DNA of 10,906 nucleotides, taken from NCBI GenBank assembly GCA_044340025.1, contig JBIIUJ010000088.1:1-10906 (forward strand), written 5' to 3'. Shown here piece after piece: positions 1-6,139 of this stretch (its first letter is position 1; each line of letters opens with the position of its first letter). The position numbers were made by a program, and so were the translations under genes. The notes beneath the pieces are model-generated. The model did no database searches, was not told the origin of the DNA, and saw only the letters and a program-made list of their open reading frames with translations. The stretch comes from JBIIUJ01 sp044340025. GTDB taxonomy: Bacteria > Pseudomonadota > Alphaproteobacteria > Caulobacterales > Aquidulcibacteraceae.

Positions 1-489
1 GAGGAAGAGGGCAAGCACTATTTCTTTCGCGAGAAGCGGGAGTTCTACGCCTTGCGCGCCGAGGAAGGCTTCCTCGAATGGGCCGAGGTCCATGGCAATT
101 TCTACGGCAGCCCGCGGGCCGAAGTGATGGCCGCGCTCGAAGCCGGCAAGGATGTTCTCTTCGACATCGACTGGCAGGGCGCCCAGCAGCTGACCGACCG
201 GGCCGAAGCCGATGTCGTGAAGGTGTTCATCCTGCCGCCCTCCATGGCCGAGCTGCGCCGGCGCCTCCACACTCGGGCGCAGGATTCCGAAGAGGTCGTG
301 AGAGCCCGCATGGGCGCCGCTTATGGCGAGATCAGCCGCTGGGACGGCTATGATTACGTGCTCCTCAACGAGGACCTTGAGGCGAGCTACGCCCAACTGC
401 GCGCGATCGTGTCGGCCGAGCGGCTGCGCCGCCAGCGCCAGCCGTGGCTGGCGGGCTTCGTGCGCGGCCTGTTGCAGGAAAACTCGTGA
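1..489 (+). CDS. gmk: Guanylate kinase, 3' part (N-terminus outside window)
   Basis: This is the C-terminal 162 residues of guanylate kinase, which phosphorylates GMP to GDP with ATP in the cytoplasm. The frame is open from base 1 to the TGA at 487-489. The opening residues GKHYFF, followed by FLEWAEVHGNFYGSP, form the GMP-binding region typical of the family. FDIDWQGAQQL and VFILPPS are the core strands, RMGAAYGEISRW is the lid with its arginine, and YDYVLLNEDLE is the conserved C-terminal motif. The P-loop lies upstream of the window. E. coli Gmk has about 207 residues, so roughly 45 are missing here. The stop overlaps the GTG start of the next gene, so the two are probably cotranscribed and translationally coupled. 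Identity is secure. Confidence 0.96.
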   Translation, partial: EEEGKHYFFREKREFYALRAEEGFLEWAEVHGNFYGSPRAEVMAALEAGKDVLFDIDWQGAQQLTDRAEADVVKVFILPPSMAELRRRLHTRAQDSEEVVRARMGAAYGEISRWDGYDYVLLNEDLEASYAQLRAIVSAERLRRQRQPWLAGFVRGLLQENS

Positions 490-1526
490 GCGCGCCGCCT
501 GTCCTTGCCCGAATCGAAGGCTGCGCCGGGCGCCTGACGCTCAACCGGCCGCAAGCGCTCCACGCGCTCAACACCGAGATGTGCCTGCTCATGACGCAGG
601 CGCTGCTGGCGTGGCGCGAGGATCCCGCCGTTGCGCTCGTGGTGATCGACCATGCCGGCGAGCGCGGCTTCTGTGCGGGCGGCGACATCCGGATGCTCGC
701 CGAAAGCGGCGCCGCCGACGGGGCGCAGGCGCGCGCCTTCTTCCATGCCGAGTATCGGCTCAATCACCTGATCCATGCCTATCCCAAGCCCTATGTGGCG
801 ATCATGGACGGGGTGACGATGGGCGGCGGCGTGGGGGTCAGCGTCCATGGCAGCGCCCGCATCGCCACCGAGCGCACCGTGTTTGCGATGCCCGAGACCG
901 GCATCGGTCTGTTTCCGGATGTGGGCGGCGGCTGGTTCCTGCCGCGGCTTGGCGGCGAGACCGGCGTCTGGCTCGCCATCACCGGCGCCCGCATCAAGGG
1001 GGAGGCGGCGCTCTCCATCGGAGTGGCGACCCATTTCTCCCCTTCAGGCCAGATCGACGCGCTCAAGGCGCGCCTTTGCAGCGAGGGGCTTGCCGCGCTG
1101 GAGGCGCTGGCGACGCAAGGCCCGCCCTTGCCCCATCCAGAGGCCGCCATCGCCGCGCTGTTTGGCCATGACAGCGTGGAGGCGATCATGGCGGCGCTTG
1201 GCGCGGATGGCGGGGACTGGGCGCAGGCCCAGCTTGCCACCCTCGCCTCGAAGTCGCCCCAGACGCTGAAGGTCGCGTTGCGCCAGCTGCGCGCGGGCCG
1301 CGCCATGGCCCGCTTTGAAGACGTGATGGCGATGGAATACCGCATCGGCGCGCGTGTGGTCGGCCTGCACGACTTCCAGGAGGGCGTGCGCGCGGTGATC
1401 CTGGACAAGGACAACGCGCCGCGCTGGTCGCCCGATACGCTGGCGGGCGTTTCCCACAGCCTGCTCGACGCTATCTTCGCGCCCTTGCCCGCAGGCGAGG
1501 AATGGACCCCGCTGCCTGGGGCATAG
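486..1526 (+). CDS. Enoyl-CoA hydratase/isomerase family protein, probable 3-hydroxyisobutyryl-CoA hydrolase
   Basis: This 346-residue crotonase-fold protein belongs to the 3-hydroxyisobutyryl-CoA hydrolase (HIBCH, ECH_2) branch. That enzyme releases 3-hydroxyisobutyrate from its CoA thioester in valine breakdown. Visible features are LTLNRPQALHALN (about residues 17-29), the CoA-binding and oxyanion motif RGFCAGGDIRML (60-71) and PKPYVAIMDGVTMGGGVG (100-117). The segment PETGIGLFPDVGGGWFLPRL (136-155) carries the family's catalytic Glu137 and Asp145. Its GGGWFLPRL portion is characteristic of HIBCH rather than of ordinary enoyl-CoA hydratases. I chose the GTG at 486 because it overlaps the gmk stop in the 4-base arrangement GTGA. 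An in-frame ATG at 444 would add 14 residues lying inside gmk. A related acyl-CoA hydratase activity cannot be excluded. Confidence 0.88.
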   Translation: MSAPPVLARIEGCAGRLTLNRPQALHALNTEMCLLMTQALLAWREDPAVALVVIDHAGERGFCAGGDIRMLAESGAADGAQARAFFHAEYRLNHLIHAYPKPYVAIMDGVTMGGGVGVSVHGSARIATERTVFAMPETGIGLFPDVGGGWFLPRLGGETGVWLAITGARIKGEAALSIGVATHFSPSGQIDALKARLCSEGLAALEALATQGPPLPHPEAAIAALFGHDSVEAIMAALGADGGDWAQAQLATLASKSPQTLKVALRQLRAGRAMARFEDVMAMEYRIGARVVGLHDFQEGVRAVILDKDNAPRWSPDTLAGVSHSLLDAIFAPLPAGEEWTPLPGA

Positions 1527-1612
1527 CGCTGCCTGTTTTGCGGTCTGCGGCGTCATGATCTGACAAACGCGAGCCCAGACGCGCGACAAGCTGGTCGCTT
1601 TGACCTAGATGC
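1527..1612. other. 86-bp spacer without a gene
   Basis: This spacer separates the hydrolase gene from the zincin gene. It holds a short GCGAC/GTCGC inverted repeat (1583-1587 and 1594-1598, 6-base loop). There is no T tract and no clear ribosome binding site near its end. I see no convincing terminator or promoter in it. Confidence 0.5.
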
Positions 1613-2020
1613 GTGCCGGTGCGCGTCTGGTCCTCCCCCGCTCCGTCGCTCGACGATATCGCCGCTCTGGCTGAGGCGGCCTTCGCCGATCTGCCGGCCC
1701 CGTTTCGCGCCGCCTGCGGGCGGGTGGTGTTTCGCGTCGCTGACTTCGCCGACGAAGACGTGCTCGACGAGCTGGGGATCGAGGATCCGTTCGATCTGAC
1801 CGGCCTTTATTCCGGCGCCCCCGTCGCCAGCGATCTGGGGACCAACCCGGCGCTGATGCCTTCCGAGGTCTGGCTTTATCGTCGGCCGATCCTGGATGAA
1901 TGGGCCGGCGATGGCTCCGTGACCCTCGAGGCGCTGGTGCGCCACGTGCTGATCCACGAGATCGGCCACCATCTCGGCCTGTCCGACGACGATATCGAGG
2001 CGATCGAACATGCGCCCTGA
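1613..2020 (+). CDS. Small zincin-fold metallopeptidase (zincin_1/DUF1025 family)
   Basis: This 135-residue cytoplasmic protein is of the compact minimal-zincin family (PF06262-like) found widely in Alphaproteobacteria and Actinobacteria. Substrates of the family are not well established. The extended zinc site HExxHxxGxxD is complete near the C-terminus: His115, Glu116, His119, Gly122 and Asp125 in HEIGHHLGLSD. The preceding segments DPFDLTGLYSG and VWLYRRPILDEW are typical of the alphaproteobacterial branch. No signal peptide is visible. The start is uncertain. The frame opens after a TGA at 1601-1603, and the first candidate is GTG 1613, with another GTG at 1619. Neither has a clear Shine-Dalgarno. 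The ATG at 1609 is out of frame and its reading frame closes after about 21 codons. The 3' end overlaps the next gene by 11 bp. Confidence 0.87.
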   Translation: MPVRVWSSPAPSLDDIAALAEAAFADLPAPFRAACGRVVFRVADFADEDVLDELGIEDPFDLTGLYSGAPVASDLGTNPALMPSEVWLYRRPILDEWAGDGSVTLEALVRHVLIHEIGHHLGLSDDDIEAIEHAP

Positions 2021-2705
2021 GGCGGCCGGCCTTCTTGGGCTTGCGCTGGCGGGTGTCGCGGCCGAGGCGCTGGCCGCCAACGCCGCGCGCGGGGTGGATG
2101 CTGTCTGGCTCGCCCGCCGGCTGGAGCTTGCGGGCGTGTCTGTGGCGCTCAAGGCCGGCGCCGCCGATCCGCTGGCGGCCACGACCGAGATCCATGGCCG
2201 GGACGGGCCGTTCGCCTGGCGCATCCTGTTTTATGAGTGCCGCGATCCGGTGAGCGCGCTCGCCTGTGGGGATTATGAGTATGTCGCCGCTGCCGTGCTC
2301 TCGCCCGGCGATCAGGCCCGCGCCGACGCCTGGAGCCGTCGCCAGCGCATCGCGCGCGCCGAGGTGGCCAATAGCGCGCTGTATCTGCGCTATACGGTCA
2401 GCGTCGCCGGCGGCGTCAGCGACGATTTTCCTGCCCATCAGCACGAACGCTGGCTCGACGCGGCCGATGATCTCGCCCGCGTGCTCGATACGCCTCTGGC
2501 CTCCGCGCGCGGGGCCGCGACCCCCTTCTTCGCCCCCGCGCAGGCCGCGCCGCGCGCGCCGGGCGCGGTGATCCTCAGCCCGCCCGCCCCGCCCGCCGGC
2601 CCCAGCCTCAGCGCCGCCGAGGTGCGCCCAGCCCCCGCTCCGGCGCCAGCGCAGGAGCCGCCCGCCCCCGAACCCGCGCCCGAACCGGCGCCAAGCCCGC
2701 CCTGA
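2010..2705 (+). CDS. YbjN-like secreted protein with Pro/Ala-rich C-terminal tail
   Basis: This 231-residue protein begins inside the zincin gene (ATG 2010, stop 2703-2705). The first ~25 residues are a plausible but weakly charged signal peptide (Leu/Ala-rich, ending near ALAANA). Residues ~28-160 resemble the alphaproteobacterial secreted YbjN-like fold by eye. The matching elements are a leading helix (VDAVWLARRLELAGV), a strand with ILFYEC (Cys77) followed by Cys86, a WSRRQRIARAEV segment matching the family's WNrekRfgra region, then YLRYTVSVAGGVSDD and a last helix, RWLDAADDLARVL. Residues ~175-231 form a low-complexity tail of AP/EP/PP repeats. The function is unknown; YbjN-family proteins have been linked only loosely to sensory or stress regulation. 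The assignment rests on pattern recognition without alignment. Confidence 0.55.
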   Translation: MRPEAAGLLGLALAGVAAEALAANAARGVDAVWLARRLELAGVSVALKAGAADPLAATTEIHGRDGPFAWRILFYECRDPVSALACGDYEYVAAAVLSPGDQARADAWSRRQRIARAEVANSALYLRYTVSVAGGVSDDFPAHQHERWLDAADDLARVLDTPLASARGAATPFFAPAQAAPRAPGAVILSPPAPPAGPSLSAAEVRPAPAPAPAQEPPAPEPAPEPAPSPP

Positions 2706-2751
2706 TCGCGACGGATCGTCCGCTGCCCGGCGTTTAACCGCAGAGCCTTCC
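2706..2751. other. 46-bp spacer before the receptor gene
   Basis: This is a short gap between the YbjN-like gene and the receptor gene. It contains a small CGGA-TCG-TCCG hairpin (2712-2722), and only a weak AGAG lies ahead of the ATG at 2752. The spacing suits continued cotranscription with the two upstream genes; no separate promoter is evident. Confidence 0.4.
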
Positions 2752-5070
2752 ATGCGTCGCCTCCTTGTCTGCCTGATCACTGTTCTCGCTACTGCGGGGG
2801 CCGCCCGCGCCCAGATCGCTCCGCCTCCGGCGGCTGAGGCCGACGAGGACGAGGTCGTGCGCGCCGACGCGGTCGTGGTGACCGGCCAGCGCCTGCCGGG
2901 CTCGGTTCCCGGCGAGGCTGTCCCCGAACAGGTGCTGGACGTGCAGGCTGTGCGCTCGCTGGGCGTGGCCTCGCTTGCCGATGTGGTGAACGCGCTGGCG
3001 GCGCGATCGGGTTCAGCGCGCGGGGAGGGGCCGCCGCTCGTGCTGCTCAATGGCCGGCGCGTCGGCGGCTTTCAGGAGATCCGGGCCATCCCGTCGGAAG
3101 CCATCGCGCGGGTGGAGGTGCTGGGCGAGGATGTGGCGCTGCAGTTCGGGTTTCCGGCTGATCAGCGGGTGCTGAACTTCGTGCTCCGCCGCCGTTTCCG
3201 GGCTGTGACCGCCGAGGTTGCGGGCGCAGACGTCGCTTCCGGCGCGCGCCGGGAAGGCCGCGGCGAGGCGAGCCTTTTCCGGGTGGGCGAAGAAGGCCGC
3301 CTGCTGATCGCGGGGCGGGTGGAGAGCGGCGATTCCATCCTGGAATCGGAGCGGCCGATCCGGCCCACCGGCTCGGCCCCGCGCGCGCTGGCCCCAGAGA
3401 CGTTGCGCAGCCGGGCAAGCCTGTCGGCGGCCCGCGCCGCCGGCGCCCAGACCCAGCTGACCGTCAATCTCGCCGTGGAGCGCGACGAGACCGAGCGCCC
3501 GCTCGGCGCCGATCCGGCGGCCGGCGGGATCAGTCTGCGCGATGGCGAGACCGATACTGTGCGCATCGGCGCCGGCGCGGATCACTTTCGCGGCCGCTGG
3601 CAGACCGCCCTCACCGCCAGCCTCGAGAGCCAGCGCGTCCGCACCCTCACGCGCGGGGGCCTGCGCGCGGGCCTTGCCGTCAGCGAGACCGAGACTGCTC
3701 AGGCCGCGCTCACCGCCAGCGGCCCGATCACCGACGCGCCGGCCGGCCCGGTTCGGCTCAGCCTCCGGCTTGGGCTGGAAGATCGCGCGATCGAGGCCGA
3801 AACCGCCCGCCCTCTCCGCCCGACCGAGCGCTCCGCCCAGGACCGCACCCAGGCCGATGGCCGCCTGACCCTCACCGTGCCGCTCGCCAGCCGCCGGCGC
3901 GAGGTTCTGCCCGGGCTGGGCGATCTCTTTGTGTCCGCCACGCTGTCGGGGGCGACGCTCAGCGACGCCGGCGAGCAAAGCGGGGGCGGGGCCACGCTAA
4001 ACTGGGCGCCCACTCCTTCGCTGCGCGTCCGTCTGGCCCATGACGTCGACGAGATCGCGCCCAACCTGTCGCAACTGGGCGCCCCGCGGCTGGAGACGCC
4101 AGGCTCGTCGGTGTTTGATCCGCGCGCCGGCGCCAGCGTCGATGTGATCGCCATCAGCGGCGGCCAGCCGGGTCTGCGCAGCGAACGGCGCGACCGCACA
4201 AGCCTCGACCTCACATGGTCCCCGCCCCGTCAGGAAGGCGTGACTGTCACGCTCGGCTATGTGGAGGAGGCGCGCGCGGACGCGATTGCAGCCTTGCCGG
4301 CGCTTTCGGCTGCCGTGGAAGCGGCGTTTGCCGATCGCATCCAGCGCGACGCGACAGGCCGGCTGATCGCGCTCGACCGGCGGGCGGTGAACCTTGCCAG
4401 TCTCGATAGCCGGCGGCTGCGTCTCGCCTTCAGCGCCGACAAGGGCTTCGGCCCCCGCATCACCTTGCCGCCGGGCGCCCGCCCGCCCGGCGCAGGCCCG
4501 CCCGGCGCCGGCCGGCCTGGCGGCGGCGGCGGCGGTCGTGGCGGCGTTGGCGGCGCAGGCTTTGGCGGCGGCGGCCCGCCGCAGGATCTGCGCGCCGGAC
4601 GCTGGAGCGTTTCGATCGCGCACACGCTGCGCCTGGAGGAGACCGCGCGTCTGGCCGCCGGCGCGCCCGCGCTCGATCTTCTCGCCGGCCAGAGCCTGAA
4701 CGAGCAGGCCCCCGTGCGCCGCCATGGGCTGGAGCTGGAAGCCGGCGTGACCTGGCGTGGCCTGGGCGCCCGGATCGAGGGCAATTGGCGCGGGGAGGGA
4801 GCGGTGGAAGGCGCCCGCTCCGGCCTTGTCTCCTACGACGATCTCGCCACCCTGAACGCTCGCCTGTTTGTGGACTTCAACGCCCGGCGCGATCTCATCG
4901 CACGCTATCCGATCCTGGCGCGCACGCGCCTGACGCTGCGGGTGGAAAACATCGCCGACGCCGCCCAACGCGTCGCCGACGCCACAGGCGAGACCCCGCT
5001 CGCTCTCCAGGGCCCGGTTCTGGCTCCGCGCGGCCGGGTGGTGGAACTGAGCCTGCGCAAGCAGCTCTGA
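2752..5070 (+). CDS. TonB-dependent outer-membrane receptor (plug plus barrel)
   Basis: This 772-residue protein is of the TonB-dependent receptor type found in Caulobacterales and sphingomonads, which imports an unidentified ligand across the outer membrane. A signal peptide spans residues 1-20 (RR n-region, hydrophobic core, cleavage after ARA). VVVTGQR (41-47) is the usual TonB-box-like segment after the signal peptide. The plug follows, with LADVVNALAARSG, PPLVLLNGRRVGGFQEI, IPSEAIARVEVLGEDVALQFGFPADQRVLNFVLRRRF in sequence, which is a hallmark of this branch. The remainder alternates as barrel strands and ends in a receptor-like segment containing RLTLRVENIADAAQ. Odd points are a Pro/Gly-rich insertion at residues 573-610 and a C-terminus ending in Lys-Gln-Leu rather than an aromatic residue. 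The ATG at 2752 gives a well-formed signal peptide. Ligand specificity cannot be read from the sequence. Confidence 0.88.
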   Translation: MRRLLVCLITVLATAGAARAQIAPPPAAEADEDEVVRADAVVVTGQRLPGSVPGEAVPEQVLDVQAVRSLGVASLADVVNALAARSGSARGEGPPLVLLNGRRVGGFQEIRAIPSEAIARVEVLGEDVALQFGFPADQRVLNFVLRRRFRAVTAEVAGADVASGARREGRGEASLFRVGEEGRLLIAGRVESGDSILESERPIRPTGSAPRALAPETLRSRASLSAARAAGAQTQLTVNLAVERDETERPLGADPAAGGISLRDGETDTVRIGAGADHFRGRWQTALTASLESQRVRTLTRGGLRAGLAVSETETAQAALTASGPITDAPAGPVRLSLRLGLEDRAIEAETARPLRPTERSAQDRTQADGRLTLTVPLASRRREVLPGLGDLFVSATLSGATLSDAGEQSGGGATLNWAPTPSLRVRLAHDVDEIAPNLSQLGAPRLETPGSSVFDPRAGASVDVIAISGGQPGLRSERRDRTSLDLTWSPPRQEGVTVTLGYVEEARADAIAALPALSAAVEAAFADRIQRDATGRLIALDRRAVNLASLDSRRLRLAFSADKGFGPRITLPPGARPPGAGPPGAGRPGGGGGGRGGVGGAGFGGGGPPQDLRAGRWSVSIAHTLRLEETARLAAGAPALDLLAGQSLNEQAPVRRHGLELEAGVTWRGLGARIEGNWRGEGAVEGARSGLVSYDDLATLNARLFVDFNARRDLIARYPILARTRLTLRVENIADAAQRVADATGETPLALQGPVLAPRGRVVELSLRKQL
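4468..4512 (+). repeat. Three tandem 15-bp units encoding PPGA(R/G)
   Basis: Three consecutive 15-base units at 4468-4482, 4483-4497 and 4498-4512 encode Pro-Pro-Gly-Ala-Arg, Pro-Pro-Gly-Ala-Gly and Pro-Pro-Gly-Ala-Gly. They run into a glycine-rich stretch of the receptor up to about base 4581. The units differ only at a few bases, so this is a candidate slippage-prone tract inside a probable loop of the barrel. Confidence 0.8.
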
Positions 5071-5212
5071 GGCTCGCCCCGGGCGCGGGCCGGGATGGGG
5101 GTGCTTGGCGCCCGTTTTCTGAACGGGGCGGGCGATGGCGCCTTCAGCCAGGGTTCAGCCGGGCGCCGGCAGCATCGGGAGGTCTGATGATCACAACGAA
5201 AGGACCTACAGG
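5071..5212. other. 142-bp intergenic region upstream of the crystallin-like gene
   Basis: No gene is seen here. The region holds a CCCGTT/AACGGG hairpin (5111-5116 and 5122-5127, 5-base loop, no T tract after it) and a TTCAGCC direct repeat (5143-5160). The Shine-Dalgarno AAAGGA (5199-5204) lies 8 bases before the ATG at 5213. It is probably the promoter region of the crystallin-like gene. I could not identify a confident -35/-10 pair. Confidence 0.5.
5143..5160 (+). promoter_or_regulatory. Candidate response-regulator operator: TTCAGCC-N4-TTCAGCC
   Basis: Two exact TTCAGCC heptamers (5143-5149 and 5154-5160) are separated by AGGG, giving an 11-bp period. Tandem half-sites one helical turn apart are the usual arrangement for OmpR/PhoB-family dimers. 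An inverted related hexamer CTGAAC lies at 5119-5124. The repeat ends 52 bases before the crystallin-like start codon. The repeat is seen directly; the regulator is inferred. Confidence 0.45.
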
Positions 5213-6082
5213 ATGCGTGCTCTGCTTCTCGCCGCTGTCGCCGCCGCCGCCATCGCCGGCCCCGCTCTCGCTCAGCGCGGACCGACCCTGACACTCTATG
5301 ATCAAGCCGATCTCCAGGGCGACAGCCGCACCTTCATCTCCGCCGACAGCAATCTGTCGTCTGTCCGGTTCAATGATCGCGCCCGCTCGCTGCGCGCTGA
5401 AGGGCGCTGGGAAGTCTGCATGGATGCGGATTACCGCTCGGCCTGCCGCGTGTTCGAGGGCGACGTGCGCGATCTTGGCGGCTTTGCCGGGCTTATCTCC
5501 TCGGTGCGGCCGCTGGACGGCTGGCGCGGCGGCTTTGGCGGCGGCCCTGGCGGCGGCTGGAGCGGCCGCGCCGACGGCCTTGTTGTCTTTGCCGAGCCCG
5601 GCTTCCGTGGCGACGCCCGCGAGATTCGCGGCGGCGAGAGCGATTTCCGCTCGCTCGGGTTCAATGACCGCGCCCAGTCGCTTTCGGTTCGTCGCGGCAC
5701 AAGCTGGCAGGTCTGCGAGGACATCAATTTCGGCGGCCGCTGCGTGACGATCGATCGTGACGTGCCTGATCTGGCCCAGATCGGTCTGTCTGGCCGGATC
5801 TCGTCGGTGCGTTCGGCAGGCTGGGGCGGCGGCCATGATGGCGGCTGGTCCGGCGGCGGCTGGGATGACGATTGGGGCGGCGGCCGGCTCGATGGGCCGA
5901 GCGCGACGGGCCGACGGGCTGGCTTCTTCGCCCGGCCCACGATCAACGGCCGCTCCATCTCGCTTGGCGGTCGCAACCCCGACCGGATCGCCGATGAGGT
6001 GTGCCGCCGTTCAGGCTGGCGCGACGCCGAATTCTACACCACCGACCGGGGCGTGCTGGAAGACCTGCTCTGCGTGCGGTAA
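5213..6082 (+). CDS. Secreted beta/gamma-crystallin-like protein with two domains
   Basis: This 289-residue protein has a clear signal peptide (residues 1-20, cleavage after ALA) and two homologous beta/gamma-crystallin-like domains (about 24-101 and 122-202). Each has the pattern LYDQADLQGDSRTF / VFAEPGFRGDAREI, then FNDRARSL / FNDRAQSL, then W-x-V-C-x8-C (Cys69-Cys78 and Cys168-Cys177), and ends in ISSVR. Gly/Trp/Asp-rich linkers lie at about 103-120 and 203-228. A distinct C-terminal segment (about 237-289), with Cys264 and Cys287, I do not recognise. The domains probably have a structural or calcium-related role in the periplasm or outside the cell, but the Ca2+ motifs look degenerate. 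The ATG at 5213 is preferred because AAAGGA precedes it by 8 bases and it gives a perfect signal peptide. An upstream in-frame ATG at 5135 would bury that signal. Confidence 0.85.
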   Translation: MRALLLAAVAAAAIAGPALAQRGPTLTLYDQADLQGDSRTFISADSNLSSVRFNDRARSLRAEGRWEVCMDADYRSACRVFEGDVRDLGGFAGLISSVRPLDGWRGGFGGGPGGGWSGRADGLVVFAEPGFRGDAREIRGGESDFRSLGFNDRAQSLSVRRGTSWQVCEDINFGGRCVTIDRDVPDLAQIGLSGRISSVRSAGWGGGHDGGWSGGGWDDDWGGGRLDGPSATGRRAGFFARPTINGRSISLGGRNPDRIADEVCRRSGWRDAEFYTTDRGVLEDLLCVR

Positions 6083-6107
6083 GCCTCAGGCTTGGGGCGC
6101 GGGGGCT

Positions 6108-6138
6108 CGTGCCTCCGCGCTGGCCTTCGGGAGGCGCG
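6108..6138 (+). promoter_or_regulatory. Hairpin covering the ribosome binding site of the DJ-1 family gene
   Basis: CGTGCCTCC (6108-6116) can pair with GGAGGCGCG (6130-6138) as nine base pairs including one G-U, with a 13-base loop. The right arm contains most of the Shine-Dalgarno GGGAGG (6129-6134), five bases before the ATG at 6140. In RNA this could hide the ribosome binding site. The complementarity is direct; regulation is inferred. Confidence 0.35.
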
Positions 6139-6139
6139 C

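Noticed and set aside
1605..3050. Long open frame on the minus strand (about 480 codons) opposite the zincin, YbjN-like and receptor genes
   Set aside because: The translation is rich in Arg, Gly and Ala with no domain pattern. High-GC coding DNA commonly leaves the opposite strand open, and the plus-strand genes have clear motifs.
3997..4968. Minus-strand open frame opposite the receptor barrel
   Set aside because: It is a codon-bias shadow of the receptor gene, with low-complexity Ala/Gly/Arg content and no start signal of note.
5111..5127. CCCGTT/AACGGG hairpin after the receptor gene as a terminator
   Set aside because: The stem is short and no T tract follows it.
5135..5212. N-terminal extension of the crystallin-like protein from an upstream ATG
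   Set aside because: It would place 26 polar residues before a textbook signal peptide. The ATG at 5213 has its own Shine-Dalgarno.
6081..6093. AAGCC-TCA-GGCTT hairpin at the end of the crystallin-like gene as a rho-independent terminator
   Set aside because: The stem has only 5 bp and is followed by a G-rich stretch, not a T tract.
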